Shown here: positions 27,198-35,166 of the stretch, piece by piece
How the letters are laid out: each line of letters starts with the position of its first letter
Position numbering within the stretch: position 1 is the first letter of the stretch
From: Streptomyces viridochromogenes
Lineage (GTDB): Bacteria > Actinomycetota > Actinomycetes > Streptomycetales > Streptomycetaceae
Length of the DNA stretch: 39,113 nucleotides
Direction of reading: 5' to 3'
Assembly: GCF_001270495.1 (NCBI RefSeq)
Contig: NZ_LGUR01000255.1
Coordinates: 1 to 39,113 of the forward strand
Translations under genes and position numbers: made by a program
Notes under the pieces: generated by a model
The model's database searches: none
Told to the model about the DNA's origin: nothing
What the model saw: only the letters and a program-made list of their open reading frames with translations

Positions 27198-27809
27198 ATG
27201 AACATCGCCTTCCTCCTGACCACCCTCGTCGTGGTCGCCACCCCCGGTACCGGCGTCGTCTACACCCTCGCCGCCGGGCTCTCCCGCGGCCGGCAGGCGA
27301 GCGTCGTCGCGGCCGTCGGCTGCACGCTCGGCATCGTGCCGCACATGCTGGCCACCATCACCGGGGTCGCCGCCGTGCTGCACGCGAGCGCGACGGCGTT
27401 CCAGATCCTCAAGTACGCCGGCGTCGCCTACCTCCTCTACATGGCCTGGGCCACGCTGAAGGACAGGCAGGCCCTAGCGGTGGACGAGGGTGCGGCGCCC
27501 CTCTCGGCCGGGCGCGTGATCATGCGGGGCGTCCTGATCAACCTCCTCAACCCGAAGCTGACGATCTTCTTCTTCGCGTTCCTGCCCCAGTTCGTGAACC
27601 CCGGCGAGGCGCACGCCCTGCCGCGCATGCTGGCGCTCAGCGGGGTCTTCATGCTGGCGACGTTCGTGGTCTTCGCGGCGTACGGCATCCTGGCCGCCTC
27701 CGTGCGCAGCCACGTCACCTCCCGGCCGCGGGTGATGACCTGGCTGCGGCGCGGCTTCGCCGGGGCGTTCGTGGCACTGGGGGCGAAGCTGGCGGTCACG
27801 GCGCGCTGA
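27198..27809 (+). CDS. LysE/RhtB-family exporter
   Basis: 203 residues with about six membrane helices. It has the family's N-terminal pattern VVVATPGTGVVYTLAAGLSR (PGP-like turn) and the following GCTLGIVPHMLATITGVAA, a central basic loop, then NLLNPKLTIFFFAFLPQFV, the second hallmark. LysE/RhtB proteins export amino acids or related small solutes using the proton gradient. Which substrate is moved cannot be read from sequence. ATG 27198 is the only start consistent with the first helix. It ends 18 nt from the convergent beta-lactamase-like gene, with no obvious hairpin between them. Confidence 0.92.
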   Translation: MNIAFLLTTLVVVATPGTGVVYTLAAGLSRGRQASVVAAVGCTLGIVPHMLATITGVAAVLHASATAFQILKYAGVAYLLYMAWATLKDRQALAVDEGAAPLSAGRVIMRGVLINLLNPKLTIFFFAFLPQFVNPGEAHALPRMLALSGVFMLATFVVFAAYGILAASVRSHVTSRPRVMTWLRRGFAGAFVALGAKLAVTAR

Positions 27810-27827
27810 ACGGCCCGACAGGCCCTC

Positions 27828-28784
27828 CTACACCCATCTCGAACGGAGTTCGTCGCGCAGACGCCGGGCGACCTGCCCCATGAGGGCGTCGGCGCCCGGC
27901 TGCCGGCCGGCGGCCACCCGGGACTCGGTCAGGACGGCGATCGCGTAGCTCTGGCCGTCGGCGTGTTCGACGACGCCGACCTCGTGGCGCAGGTTGAGCA
28001 GCGTGCCGGTCTTGGACGACCAGGTGGAGGCGTCGGAGTCGAAGTCCGGGCTGAGGCGGTTGCGTATGAGGTTGTTGGCCATCAAGCCGCGTACCTGGGC
28101 CGCCACGTCGGGGTGGAGCGCCATGGCCGAGGGCTCGGCACCGGAGCCGTCCTCAGGTCGGGGACGGGGCCGCCAGAGGGCTTGGAGCAGGTCCACGAAG
28201 GCCCGTGCCGTTCCGGTGTTGGCGCGTGAGATGTCGAGCTGGGGGACGCGGTGGCCGCGGCCCGGGGTGCCGGCGTCGATCGCGAGGGCGTGCGCGAGGT
28301 GCACGTCCGACGGGTCGAAACGCTCCACCGGGGTTTCCATCAGCTCGTGCATGGTGTGCCGTACGGCGATGCCGCGCAGCCCCAACTCGTCCAGTACCGA
28401 CCCCACTTGGCCAGGCGGGGTGAGGTCGAAGAGCGCGTCTGCGGCGTCGCTGTCGCTGATGCAGGTGCTCAGGTAGAGCAGGTCCTCGACGGCGATGTGG
28501 GCGGCGTGCCGGAAGCGGCTCAGGCCGGTCGGGCCGGGAGTGGTGATCCGGCCCGGCGGCACCTCGATCACCTTGGCGCCGTCGAGTTCCCCGCGCCGGA
28601 CGCGTTCCAGCGTGGCCAGGGCGAGCGGGATCTTCACGAGGGACGCGACGGGCAACTCGATGTCGGGGTCGATGCCGATCTCGTCGCCGGTCTCCAGGTC
28701 CCGGACGAGGAACGAGCCGTTCAGCCCGCCCTCGCGCAGGTCCCGGCGCAGATCGCTGAGTAGTCGGTCGGTGTTGGTGGTCAT
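27828..28784 (-). CDS. Cytoplasmic penicillin-recognising protein, BlaB-like
   Basis: 318 residues of the class A beta-lactamase fold without a signal peptide. The active-site motifs are SLVK (48-51), SDS (110-112) instead of SDN, and KTG (258-260), and no clear Glu166-type omega loop is seen. It is preceded by GGAGACACCCCC and ATG 28784. It follows the LysR gene on the same strand, with the class A beta-lactamase divergent beyond, exactly the order blaL-blaA-blaB known from Streptomyces cacaoi. There the cytoplasmic BlaB is needed with BlaA for induction. A regulatory role is therefore more likely than drug hydrolysis. From sequence alone, a cytoplasmic esterase is the alternative. Confidence 0.85.
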   Translation of the reverse strand: MTTNTDRLLSDLRRDLREGGLNGSFLVRDLETGDEIGIDPDIELPVASLVKIPLALATLERVRRGELDGAKVIEVPPGRITTPGPTGLSRFRHAAHIAVEDLLYLSTCISDSDAADALFDLTPPGQVGSVLDELGLRGIAVRHTMHELMETPVERFDPSDVHLAHALAIDAGTPGRGHRVPQLDISRANTGTARAFVDLLQALWRPRPRPEDGSGAEPSAMALHPDVAAQVRGLMANNLIRNRLSPDFDSDASTWSSKTGTLLNLRHEVGVVEHADGQSYAIAVLTESRVAAGRQPGADALMGQVARRLRDELRSRWV

Positions 28785-28969
28785 GGGGGTGTCTCCATCT
28801 GGGGCTCCGCCCCAGGCCCCGCTGGATCTTTCAGCCCGTCCGGCGTTTGAGGACGAGGCCCGAAGGGCCCACCGCGGGGGTCTGGGGGCGGCGGCCCCCA
28901 GGGCTGGGACGGGTAGGGGCGGCGGGGGCGAACTGCGGACGAGGGGCGGGCCGTCATGGGGGTGTCTCC
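28780..28969. repeat. Dispersed repeat copy flanked by a 17-bp direct duplication
   Basis: The unit GTCATGGGGGTGTCTCC occurs at 28780-28796 and again at 28953-28969. On the coding strand each copy holds a GGAGACACCCCCATGA start context, one at the real blaB-like start and one at the LysR stop. Between them (28797-28952) lies a dispersed repeat copy: hairpin CTGGGGC/GCCCCAG at 28799-28815, then 28829-28931 matching the copies at 1-103 and 21818-21919, with terminus 28902-28931. The left terminal arm seen in the 21.7 kb copy is missing. Confidence 0.85.
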
Positions 28970-29862
28970 GGGGACTCCGTCGCGTCGAGGCACCGGGCTA
29001 TGCCGTGCCCGCAGGTCCGGCGTACGCGGACCCCGTCGGCGTCCGTTTCGTCGGCCACGGCCAGGGAGAAGCCGCGTGCGAAGGCGGGGCCCAGTTCGCC
29101 GACGGGGCGCCAGTGGAGGCGGAGTTCGCGGGCCTGCGCGGCCGAGCACAGCAGCGCGTCGCCCCGGCTGAGCACGTCCGCCGCGGCTGCGGCCACGGTC
29201 GGAGCGACGGCCAGCTGGGCCGGGCGCAGTCCGACCGCGTCGCGCAGGCGGGCGAGCCGGTCCCGGACGTGCGGCACGTCGTCCTCCGGCTGGAGCCACA
29301 CGCGCCGGGGCCGCCGGTCGCGGTCGGCCCGGCCGGGGCGCAGGGTGTCCAGGTAGATCGGTCCGCCGCCGCCCGGCTCGCGCGCGACCGCGAGGCCCAG
29401 CGGAACCGTCCAGGTCGCCTCGGCGGGAGCCACCGCGAGCAGCGCCGCACGCACCTGCCGGGAGGTCACGAGGTCGGCGCGCTCGGCCGGCCCGGCGGGA
29501 AACGGGTCGAGGAGCACTCCCTGCCCGCCCGCCTCGGCGATGAGGCGGGCGAGGGCGGCGGTCGGGCAGTCGGCGGGGACGGCGAGCCGCAGCGGCCGGC
29601 GTCGCGCGGCCTCCGCCTCGTGCTCCAGCCGGTCGGCGAGCCGCACGAGTTGCCGTGCCGTCGGCAGCAGGTCCCGGCCGAAGGGCGTCAGCGTCACCGT
29701 CCGCGAGGACCGGTCCAGCAGCCGCTCGCCGAGGCGTTGCTCCAGCGCGGCGATGCGGCGGCTCACCACCGACTGGGCCGTCCGGGCCGCCGCCGCGCCC
29801 ACCGTGAAGCTGCCGTGCTCGCTCACACTGACGAACGCCCGGCAGGCCGCGACAAGATCCAC
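28954..29862 (-). CDS. LysR-family regulator, BlaA-like
   Basis: 302 residues from GTG 29862. The N-terminal winged helix is standard (AFVSVSEHGSFTVGAAAART, QSVVSRRIAALEQRLGERLL, then RTVTLTPFG). The effector domain follows, and the C-terminus is rich in Arg and Ala. It is transcribed away from the class A beta-lactamase and toward the BlaB-like gene, matching BlaA, the activator of the S. cacaoi beta-lactamase. A T-N11-A palindrome sits 11 bp upstream of its start. The stop (TGA, 28956-28954) lies inside a second copy of the blaB start context, which suggests the two genes were once coupled as ATGA. Confidence 0.88.
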   Translation of the reverse strand: MDLVAACRAFVSVSEHGSFTVGAAAARTAQSVVSRRIAALEQRLGERLLDRSSRTVTLTPFGRDLLPTARQLVRLADRLEHEAEAARRRPLRLAVPADCPTAALARLIAEAGGQGVLLDPFPAGPAERADLVTSRQVRAALLAVAPAEATWTVPLGLAVAREPGGGGPIYLDTLRPGRADRDRRPRRVWLQPEDDVPHVRDRLARLRDAVGLRPAQLAVAPTVAAAAADVLSRGDALLCSAAQARELRLHWRPVGELGPAFARGFSLAVADETDADGVRVRRTCGHGIARCLDATESPETPP

Positions 29863-29872
29863 GCGCCCCACT

Positions 29873-29887
29873 ATGCCAAAACAGCAT
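29873..29887. promoter_or_regulatory. Candidate LysR (BlaA) binding site
   Basis: ATGCCAAAACAGCAT is an inverted repeat with arms ATGC/GCAT containing a T-N11-A core (T at 29874, A at 29886), the classic LysR-regulator motif. It is placed in the divergent region between the regulator and the beta-lactamase, next to the regulator's own start, where autoregulation and activation are expected. Confidence 0.6.
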
Positions 29888-30023
29888 GGAAGCAAGCGTT
29901 CGAGTCTTGGACCCCGGCACCCCGATGGCCCGAGAGTGCGGGGTGAACGGTCGCCGCCGCCCAGGGCGTTGCCCCTCGGGCCGGCGGGCTCCGTGTGTCC
30001 CCTACGGTTCGGAGGTCCATCCC

Positions 30024-30962
30024 ATGTCGTATTCGCCGCGCACTCGCCGGGTCACCGCCTGGACGGTGGCCGGACTGCTCGCTCTCGCCGCGCTTCCGGC
30101 GTGCGGGAGCCAGGAAGCCGGTACCGGCTCCCCCGCCGGTGCGGCGCGTTCCGCGTCACCGAGCGCCGCCACGAAGCCCACCGCCGGTCAGTTCCGGGCG
30201 CTGGAGCGGGAGTTCGACGCGCGGCTCGGTGTCTATGCCCTGGACACCGGCACGGGCCGGTCGGTCGGCTACCGGGCGGACGACCGGTTCGCGTACGCCT
30301 CCACGTTCAAGGCGCTGGCGGCGGGTGCCGTCCTGCGCAAGTTCGGGACGGACGGCATCGACAAGGTCGTGAAGTACTCGCGCGACGACCTGGTCGAGAA
30401 CTCGCCCGTCTCCGAGAACTTCGTCGAGACCGGCATGAGCCTGCGGGGGCTGTGCGCCGCGACCCTCTGGTACAGCGACAACACGGCGGTCAACCTGCTC
30501 CTCCACGAACTCGGCGGCCCCGACGGCCTGGAGAAGGCGCTGGAGGATCTCGGCGACGACGTCACCGAGATGGACCGGTACGAGCCGGACATGAGCGAAG
30601 GCGCTCCGGGCGACATCCGGGACACGAGCACACCGCGCGCTATGGCGGGCAGCCTGCGGGCCTTCCTGCTCGGCGACGCCCTGAAGCGGGACGAACGCGA
30701 GCTGCTCCGGCAGTGGATGACGACGAACATGACGGGTCGCACGCTCATCACGGCGGGCGTCCCCGACGGCTGGGAGGTGGCCGACAAGAGCGGCACCGCC
30801 GGATACGGGGGGCGCAACAACATCGCCGTGCTGTGGCCGGACGACGGTGGCAACCCCGTCGTCATGGCGGTGATGTCCACCCGCGGCAAGCAGGGCGCCG
30901 AACGTGACGACGCCCTGATCGCCAAGGCCGCCACCGTGGCGGTCGAGGGCCTCGGTCGCTAG
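30024..30962 (+). CDS. bla: Class A beta-lactamase (lipoprotein)
   Basis: 312 residues from ATG 30024 with GGAGG upstream. It hydrolyses the beta-lactam ring outside the cell. A lipoprotein signal ends at LPAC (Cys27), followed by a Ser/Ala-rich linker. The motifs are STFK (93-96), SDN (151-153), the omega-loop EPDMS (187-191) and KSG (255-257). Glu187 corresponds to Glu166. The following Asn170 position is Ser191, and KSG replaces the commoner KTG. Divergent from a LysR gene with a BlaB-like gene behind it, it fits the inducible blaL of S. cacaoi. It is probably tethered to the membrane rather than freely secreted. Confidence 0.93.
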   Translation: MSYSPRTRRVTAWTVAGLLALAALPACGSQEAGTGSPAGAARSASPSAATKPTAGQFRALEREFDARLGVYALDTGTGRSVGYRADDRFAYASTFKALAAGAVLRKFGTDGIDKVVKYSRDDLVENSPVSENFVETGMSLRGLCAATLWYSDNTAVNLLLHELGGPDGLEKALEDLGDDVTEMDRYEPDMSEGAPGDIRDTSTPRAMAGSLRAFLLGDALKRDERELLRQWMTTNMTGRTLITAGVPDGWEVADKSGTAGYGGRNNIAVLWPDDGGNPVVMAVMSTRGKQGAERDDALIAKAATVAVEGLGR

Positions 30963-30994
30963 GGCCGAGCCGTCAGGTCTGGACAGTTCCCGGG

Positions 30995-31038
30995 CAGCTG
31001 ACAGATATGGAATGACAGATTTTGAAATCTGTCAGCTG
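30995..31038. promoter_or_regulatory. Nested palindromic operator ahead of the reductase gene
   Basis: The octamer TGACAGAT occurs at 30999-31006 and 31013-31020 and inverted at 31027-31034. The inner pair forms a perfect 10-bp palindrome (31013-31034, TGACAGATTT/AAATCTGTCA, 2-nt centre). The outer pair extends to 12 bp (CAGCTGACAGAT at 30995-31006 and its complement at 31027-31038). It lies just before the aldo/keto reductase start, and the TetR gene of the same operon is the likely binder. Confidence 0.75.
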
Positions 31039-31056
31039 TCATGTCAGGCTGGACGC

Positions 31057-32070
31057 ATGACGACGACACGAACCCGCACCCTCGGAACCACCGGTCCTCG
31101 CGTCTCCGCCCTCGGTCTCGGCTGCATGGGCATGTCCGGCATGTACGGCGAGGCGGACCGCGCCGAGTCCGTCGCCACCATCCACGCCGCCCTGGAAGCC
31201 GGCGTGACCCTGCTCGACACCGGCGACTTCTACGGCATGGGCCACAACGAACTGCTGATCAACGAGGCGCTGCGCACCGCCCCGGCCGCCCTGCGCGAGA
31301 ACGCGCTGGTCAGCGTCAAGTTCGGCGCCCTGCGCGGCCCCGGCGGCGACTGGTACGGCTTCGACGGGAGGCCGGCCGCCGTGAAGACCTTCGCCGCGTA
31401 CTCCCTCCAGCGCCTCGGCGTCGACCACATCGACGTCTACCGCCCCGCCCGGCTCGACCCGGACGTGCCGATCGAGGAGACCGTCGGCGCGATCGCGGAA
31501 CTGGTCGAGAAGGGGTACGTCCGCCACATCGGGCTCAGCGAGGTCGGCGCGGACACCATCCGCCGGGCCGCCGCGACCGCCCCGATCGCCGACCTGCAGA
31601 TCGAGTACGCGCTCATCTCCCGCGGCCCCGAGCGGGAGATCCTGCCCACCCTGCGCGAGCTGGGCATCGCCGTCACCGCGTATGCCGTGCTCTCCCGCGG
31701 GCTGCTGTCGGGCCATGTCACGCCCGGCCAGGAGTACGCGGCGACCGACTTCCGCGCCCACTCGCCCCGCTTCCAGGGCGAGAACCTCCAGCACAACCTC
31801 ACCCTGGTCGAGTCCCTGCGCAAGATCGCCGAGCAGAAGAGCGTCTCCGTCGCCCAGATCGCCATCGCCTGGGTGCTCTCCCGGGGCGAGGACATCGTGC
31901 CGCTGGTCGGCGCCCGTACCCGGGCCCGGCTCGACGAGGCCCTGGGTGCCCTGGACGTGACCCTGGACGCGGCCGACCTCGCCGCCATCGAGGCCGCCGT
32001 GCCGGCGGACGCGGCGGCCGGCGAACGTTACGCCCCCGCCCAGATGGCCATGCTCGACAGCGAGCGCTGA
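31057..32070 (+). CDS. Aldo/keto reductase
   Basis: 337 residues from ATG 31057. It is an NADPH-dependent (alpha/beta)8 barrel reductase. The N-terminus RTLGTTGPRVSALGLGCMGM is typical. Of the catalytic tetrad, Asp and Tyr are in LLDTGDFYGMG and Lys in VSVKFG. The usual His strand reads DVYRPARLDP, without the His found in most members, as in the YakC-like branch. Cofactor-binding ends (VPLVGARTRARLDEALGAL) are present. It is followed 31 nt later by a TetR gene in the same direction and preceded by a palindromic operator, so it is probably a repressor-controlled detoxification operon. The natural substrate is unknown. Confidence 0.92.
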   Translation: MTTTRTRTLGTTGPRVSALGLGCMGMSGMYGEADRAESVATIHAALEAGVTLLDTGDFYGMGHNELLINEALRTAPAALRENALVSVKFGALRGPGGDWYGFDGRPAAVKTFAAYSLQRLGVDHIDVYRPARLDPDVPIEETVGAIAELVEKGYVRHIGLSEVGADTIRRAAATAPIADLQIEYALISRGPEREILPTLRELGIAVTAYAVLSRGLLSGHVTPGQEYAATDFRAHSPRFQGENLQHNLTLVESLRKIAEQKSVSVAQIAIAWVLSRGEDIVPLVGARTRARLDEALGALDVTLDAADLAAIEAAVPADAAAGERYAPAQMAMLDSER

Positions 32071-32101
32071 TCGCGGTGCCGGGCCCGGGTACCGTCTAGG
32101 C

Positions 32102-32698
32102 ATGGCCCCGACCAGCGAAGCCCTGACCGCCGAGCGCATCCTCGCCGCCACCGAGGAGGTGCTGCGCCGCCACGGCCCGGCCAAGGCCACCGTGGTCGAC
32201 GTGGCCCGCGCGCTCGGCGTCAGCCACGGCAGCGTCTACCGGCACTTCCGTACGAAGGCGGCGCTGCGGGACGCGGTGACGAAGAGGTGGCTGGACCGGA
32301 CCTTCGAGTCCCTCTCCGGGATCGTCACCGCCGAGGACCTCGACCCGGAGGCCCGCCTGCGCGCCTGGTTCGCGGGCCTGTTCGCCGCCAAGCGCCGCAA
32401 GGCGGGCGACGAACCCGAGCTGTTCGCCACCTTCTCGGTGCTCGCCACCGAGAACGGCGGGGCAGTCGGCTCGCACATCGCCGACCTGACCGGCCAGCTG
32501 ACCCGGATCGTCCAGGCGGGCGTCGACGCGGGCACCTTCACGGTCTCCGACCCCGCGACCACCGCCCGTGCCCTGTTCCACGCCACGGGCCGCTTCCACG
32601 ACCCCCGTTACGCCCGGGAGTGGGAACAGCCCGGCGTGGAGGGGGAGTTGGAGGCGGTCGTGGACCTGCTGCTGCGCGGGCTGCGGTCCCGCGACTGA
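32102..32698 (+). CDS. TetR-family transcriptional regulator
   Basis: 198 residues. The N-terminal HTH (about 12-55) is clear: AERILAATEEVLRRHGPAKA, then VVDVARALGVSHGSVYRHFR. The C-terminal all-helical ligand domain resembles the YbjK/TetR C-terminal group. It is co-directional with the aldo/keto reductase gene and probably represses it, and itself, through the palindromes at 30995-31038, as the only such operator nearby. It ends 24 nt from the convergent GNAT gene. Confidence 0.92.
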   Translation: MAPTSEALTAERILAATEEVLRRHGPAKATVVDVARALGVSHGSVYRHFRTKAALRDAVTKRWLDRTFESLSGIVTAEDLDPEARLRAWFAGLFAAKRRKAGDEPELFATFSVLATENGGAVGSHIADLTGQLTRIVQAGVDAGTFTVSDPATTARALFHATGRFHDPRYAREWEQPGVEGELEAVVDLLLRGLRSRD

Positions 32699-32722
32699 GC
32701 CGTCAAGAGCGCCGAGGAGCCG

Positions 32723-33346
32723 TCACAGGCCGTCGAGGTCCTTCGTCGTACGCCCGAGGTAGGTGACCGGGCCGGGGTCGGGGACCTCGATCTCGTGGAA
32801 GCCCAGACGGTCGTAGAACGCTCTGGCAGGGGTGTTGGCCGTGACCATCGAGAGGTGCACGGCCGGGACCCCCTTGTCCTGGAGGGCCTGCAACAGGGTG
32901 CGCATCAGAGTGCGGCCGTGGCCCCGGCCCTGCCAGCCGGGAAGCAGGTCTATGTGCAGGTGGGCCGGGTAGGCGGCGACCTCCGGCACGAGCATCCGCT
33001 CCGGACGGTGCAGGAGCCCGACCATCGCCTCGTCCGGGCTGCCAGGGGGCCCGTCCGGCTCCGGGTAGCGCGCTGCCGCCGACGGCAGCCACGCGGTGCG
33101 GAAGTCCGCTACGAAGCGCGCGGTGTCCGCGGTCCCGAGGATGTAGCCCACCGCCCGGCCCGACCCGTCGTCCAGGACGAAGGCCAGGTCCGGTTCCAGG
33201 ACGACGTACGGGAGCGCGAAGGTCGCCGGGAAGATGCCGGGGTCCCGGTAGTGCGGCCGGCTGTCGCCGCCCTCGTGTGCCGTGCGGACGCAGATGTCCT
33301 CGACGGCCTCCCGGTCCTCGGGCCGGTACCGACGCACGCGCGTCAT
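32723..33346 (-). CDS. GNAT-family N-acetyltransferase
   Basis: 207 residues. It resembles the acetyltransferase domain found next to bacterial O-GlcNAcase-like proteins: it starts RVRRYRPEDREAVEDICVRT, has a long insert, the LHIDLLPGWQGRGHGRTLMR acetyl-CoA motif (QGRGHG), and ends NTPARAFYDRLGFHEIEV. The acceptor is unknown. ATG 33346 overlaps the stop of the small zinc-finger-like gene as ATGA, so the two are coupled and probably act on the same process. Confidence 0.88.
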   Translation of the reverse strand: MTRVRRYRPEDREAVEDICVRTAHEGGDSRPHYRDPGIFPATFALPYVVLEPDLAFVLDDGSGRAVGYILGTADTARFVADFRTAWLPSAAARYPEPDGPPGSPDEAMVGLLHRPERMLVPEVAAYPAHLHIDLLPGWQGRGHGRTLMRTLLQALQDKGVPAVHLSMVTANTPARAFYDRLGFHEIEVPDPGPVTYLGRTTKDLDGL

Positions 33347-33561
33347 CGGTCGGTACCCGCCTCCGCCGGATCCACCGTCGCCTGGTGCGCCTCCGCCAGA
33401 TGCTCCTCCGCCTTCAGCCAGGGCAGGAACTGCGCGCCCTTGCGCCAGCCGCAGGTGTCACATCTGATCGTGCGCTGCGCGCCCTTGCGTTGTACTCGTA
33501 CGACGTGTTCGCGTCCGTGGTGGTCCCAGCGGCTCACCTTGCTCGTGTTGATCTCCAGCAT
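33343..33561 (-). CDS. Small zinc-finger-like protein
   Basis: 72 residues from ATG 33561, chosen over the in-frame ATG 33585 because GGAGG lies 4 nt upstream. It has a basic beta-rich N-terminal part (VSRWDHHGREHVVRVQRKGA). A possible CCHH-type finger follows: IRCDTCGWRKG and, 16 residues after the second Cys, HLAEAH. It is soluble and contains no other motif. It overlaps the GNAT start (ATGA). It could be a small nucleic-acid- or protein-binding partner. The family is not recognised. Confidence 0.75.
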   Translation of the reverse strand: MLEINTSKVSRWDHHGREHVVRVQRKGAQRTIRCDTCGWRKGAQFLPWLKAEEHLAEAHQATVDPAEAGTDR

Positions 33562-33707
33562 GACGCCTCCAGCGTCCGAGGACATCGAGTCTTTCGGTGC
33601 GCGGCCCCGACCGGCCCGCGCAGCAAGGAGTGTGACGCAAGACCAACATCAACAGGGATTCTCGCCCGGCGAGTTGACCAACCTGTGGCCACACCCTCAC
33701 CGGACGA

Positions 33708-35141
33708 TCAACCGATGGTGCGCGGCAGCCGCAGGCTGAGCAGCCCGGTCAGCGCCACGCCGGCCAGCTGGACGAGGAGGGTGGTGACCAGGGCGTCGCG
33801 CATGCCCAGCCCCGGGACGAGGGACAGGAAGAGCGTGCCCAGTGTCGCCACGCCCAGGGCCAGCGACGACTGCTGGGTCGTGATCATCACCCCGCTGCCC
33901 ACACCCGCCCGCGCCGTCGGCACCTCGGAGAGGACGATCCGGAAGACGACGGGGAGTTGGAGGGCCTGACCCGCACCGGCGATCGCCGCGCCGGGGAGGA
34001 GTTCGACGAACCCGAAGTCCGGCCAGGAACGCCAGGCGGCCAGCGCCATCAGAGCCACGCCCACGCCCTGGATCGCCGCACCGGCGGTCACGACCCGGCT
34101 GCCGTAGCGGGCCACCAGCCGGGGGCCGGCCAACGAGACGAAGAAGAACACCACCGCCATCGGGACGAGGGCCAGCCCCGCCGCCACCGGGCCGAGCCCC
34201 GCGCCCTGCTGCAACGCCACCGCGATCACGAACATGAAGCCGCTGAAGCCGATCGAGAACGGCACGATCATCACCAGACCGCGGCGGAGCGACACCAGCT
34301 CGAACAGGCTCGGCGGCACGAGCGGCGTACGGCCGGCCCGGTCCGCCCTGCGCTCCACCGCGTAGAACGCCGCCGCCACGAACGGGAACGCCGCCAGCGA
34401 CAACCACGTCCACAGCGGCCAGCCCGCCGCCCGGCCCTCGGTGAGCGGGGCCAGCAGCGTGAGGAGCGAGAGCGCGAGCAGGACCGTGCCGGGTCCGTCC
34501 ACCGGCTCGGGGCGCTGGGAGCGCGTCTCCGGGACCGCTCGGGCGGCCAGGAAGAGGCCGACGAGGACGACGGGCACGTTCACCAGGAACACGGAGCGCC
34601 AGCCGGTGCCCGCGATGTCGGCCGCGACCAGGATCCCGCCGAGGATCTGCCCGGCGACCATGGAGAGCCCCGCCGTGGCGCCGTAGAGGCCCATGGCCCG
34701 CGCCCGGCGCTGACCGCTGGTCGCCGCCTGGATGGTCGCGAGCACCTGCGGCAGCATGGCCGCCGACGCCGCGCCCTGCGCGACCCGCGCCGCGACCAGC
34801 GTCCACGCGCTGGGCGCGAGCCCGCACGCCAGCGAGGTCAGTCCGAAGGCCGCCATGCCGCCCAGGAAGAGCCGGCGCCGGCCGAACAGGTCACCGAGCC
34901 GCCCGCCGAGGACGAGCAGCACGGCGTACGCCAACCCGTAGCCCGCCACGACCAGTTCGAGCACGGCCTCGCTCGCCGCGAGGTCGTGGCCGATGGTGGG
35001 CAGGGCCACGTTGACGATGAAGAAGTCGATGAGCGGAAGTGCCGCGCCCAGCAGCACCGTGAAGAGCCCGAGGCCGCCGAGCGAGGGTGGCGCGGCGGTG
35101 GCCGGGGCCTTGCGTGAAGTGATGGTTTCGGTCACGGTCAT
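33708..35141 (-). CDS. MFS drug-efflux permease (DHA2-like, 14 TM)
   Basis: 477 residues with about 14 membrane helices. Motif A is seen as GGRLGDLFGRRRLFLGG between helices 2 and 3, and a motif-C-like GQILGGILVAA (GxxxGG type) in helix 5. It opens with LPLIDFFIVNVALPTIGHDL, the usual DHA2 first helix with its Asp. Proton-driven export of drugs or dyes is the expected role. ATG 35141 has GGGAGCAGG upstream. It is divergent from an MmyB-like regulator with a shared 95-nt region containing a palindrome, so that regulator probably controls it. Confidence 0.93.
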   Translation of the reverse strand: MTVTETITSRKAPATAAPPSLGGLGLFTVLLGAALPLIDFFIVNVALPTIGHDLAASEAVLELVVAGYGLAYAVLLVLGGRLGDLFGRRRLFLGGMAAFGLTSLACGLAPSAWTLVAARVAQGAASAAMLPQVLATIQAATSGQRRARAMGLYGATAGLSMVAGQILGGILVAADIAGTGWRSVFLVNVPVVLVGLFLAARAVPETRSQRPEPVDGPGTVLLALSLLTLLAPLTEGRAAGWPLWTWLSLAAFPFVAAAFYAVERRADRAGRTPLVPPSLFELVSLRRGLVMIVPFSIGFSGFMFVIAVALQQGAGLGPVAAGLALVPMAVVFFFVSLAGPRLVARYGSRVVTAGAAIQGVGVALMALAAWRSWPDFGFVELLPGAAIAGAGQALQLPVVFRIVLSEVPTARAGVGSGVMITTQQSSLALGVATLGTLFLSLVPGLGMRDALVTTLLVQLAGVALTGLLSLRLPRTIG

Positions 35142-35166
35142 GAGCCTGCTCCCGTTCCGAGACGGG

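Noticed and set aside
28799..28815. Simple terminator of the blaA-like gene
   Set aside because: The hairpin is part of the dispersed repeat copy, and no T-run follows. Termination here is possible but not its origin.
29886..30023. Upstream extension of the beta-lactamase frame
   Set aside because: Good ribosome binding site and signal peptide begin at ATG 30024. The extension reads through the promoter region.
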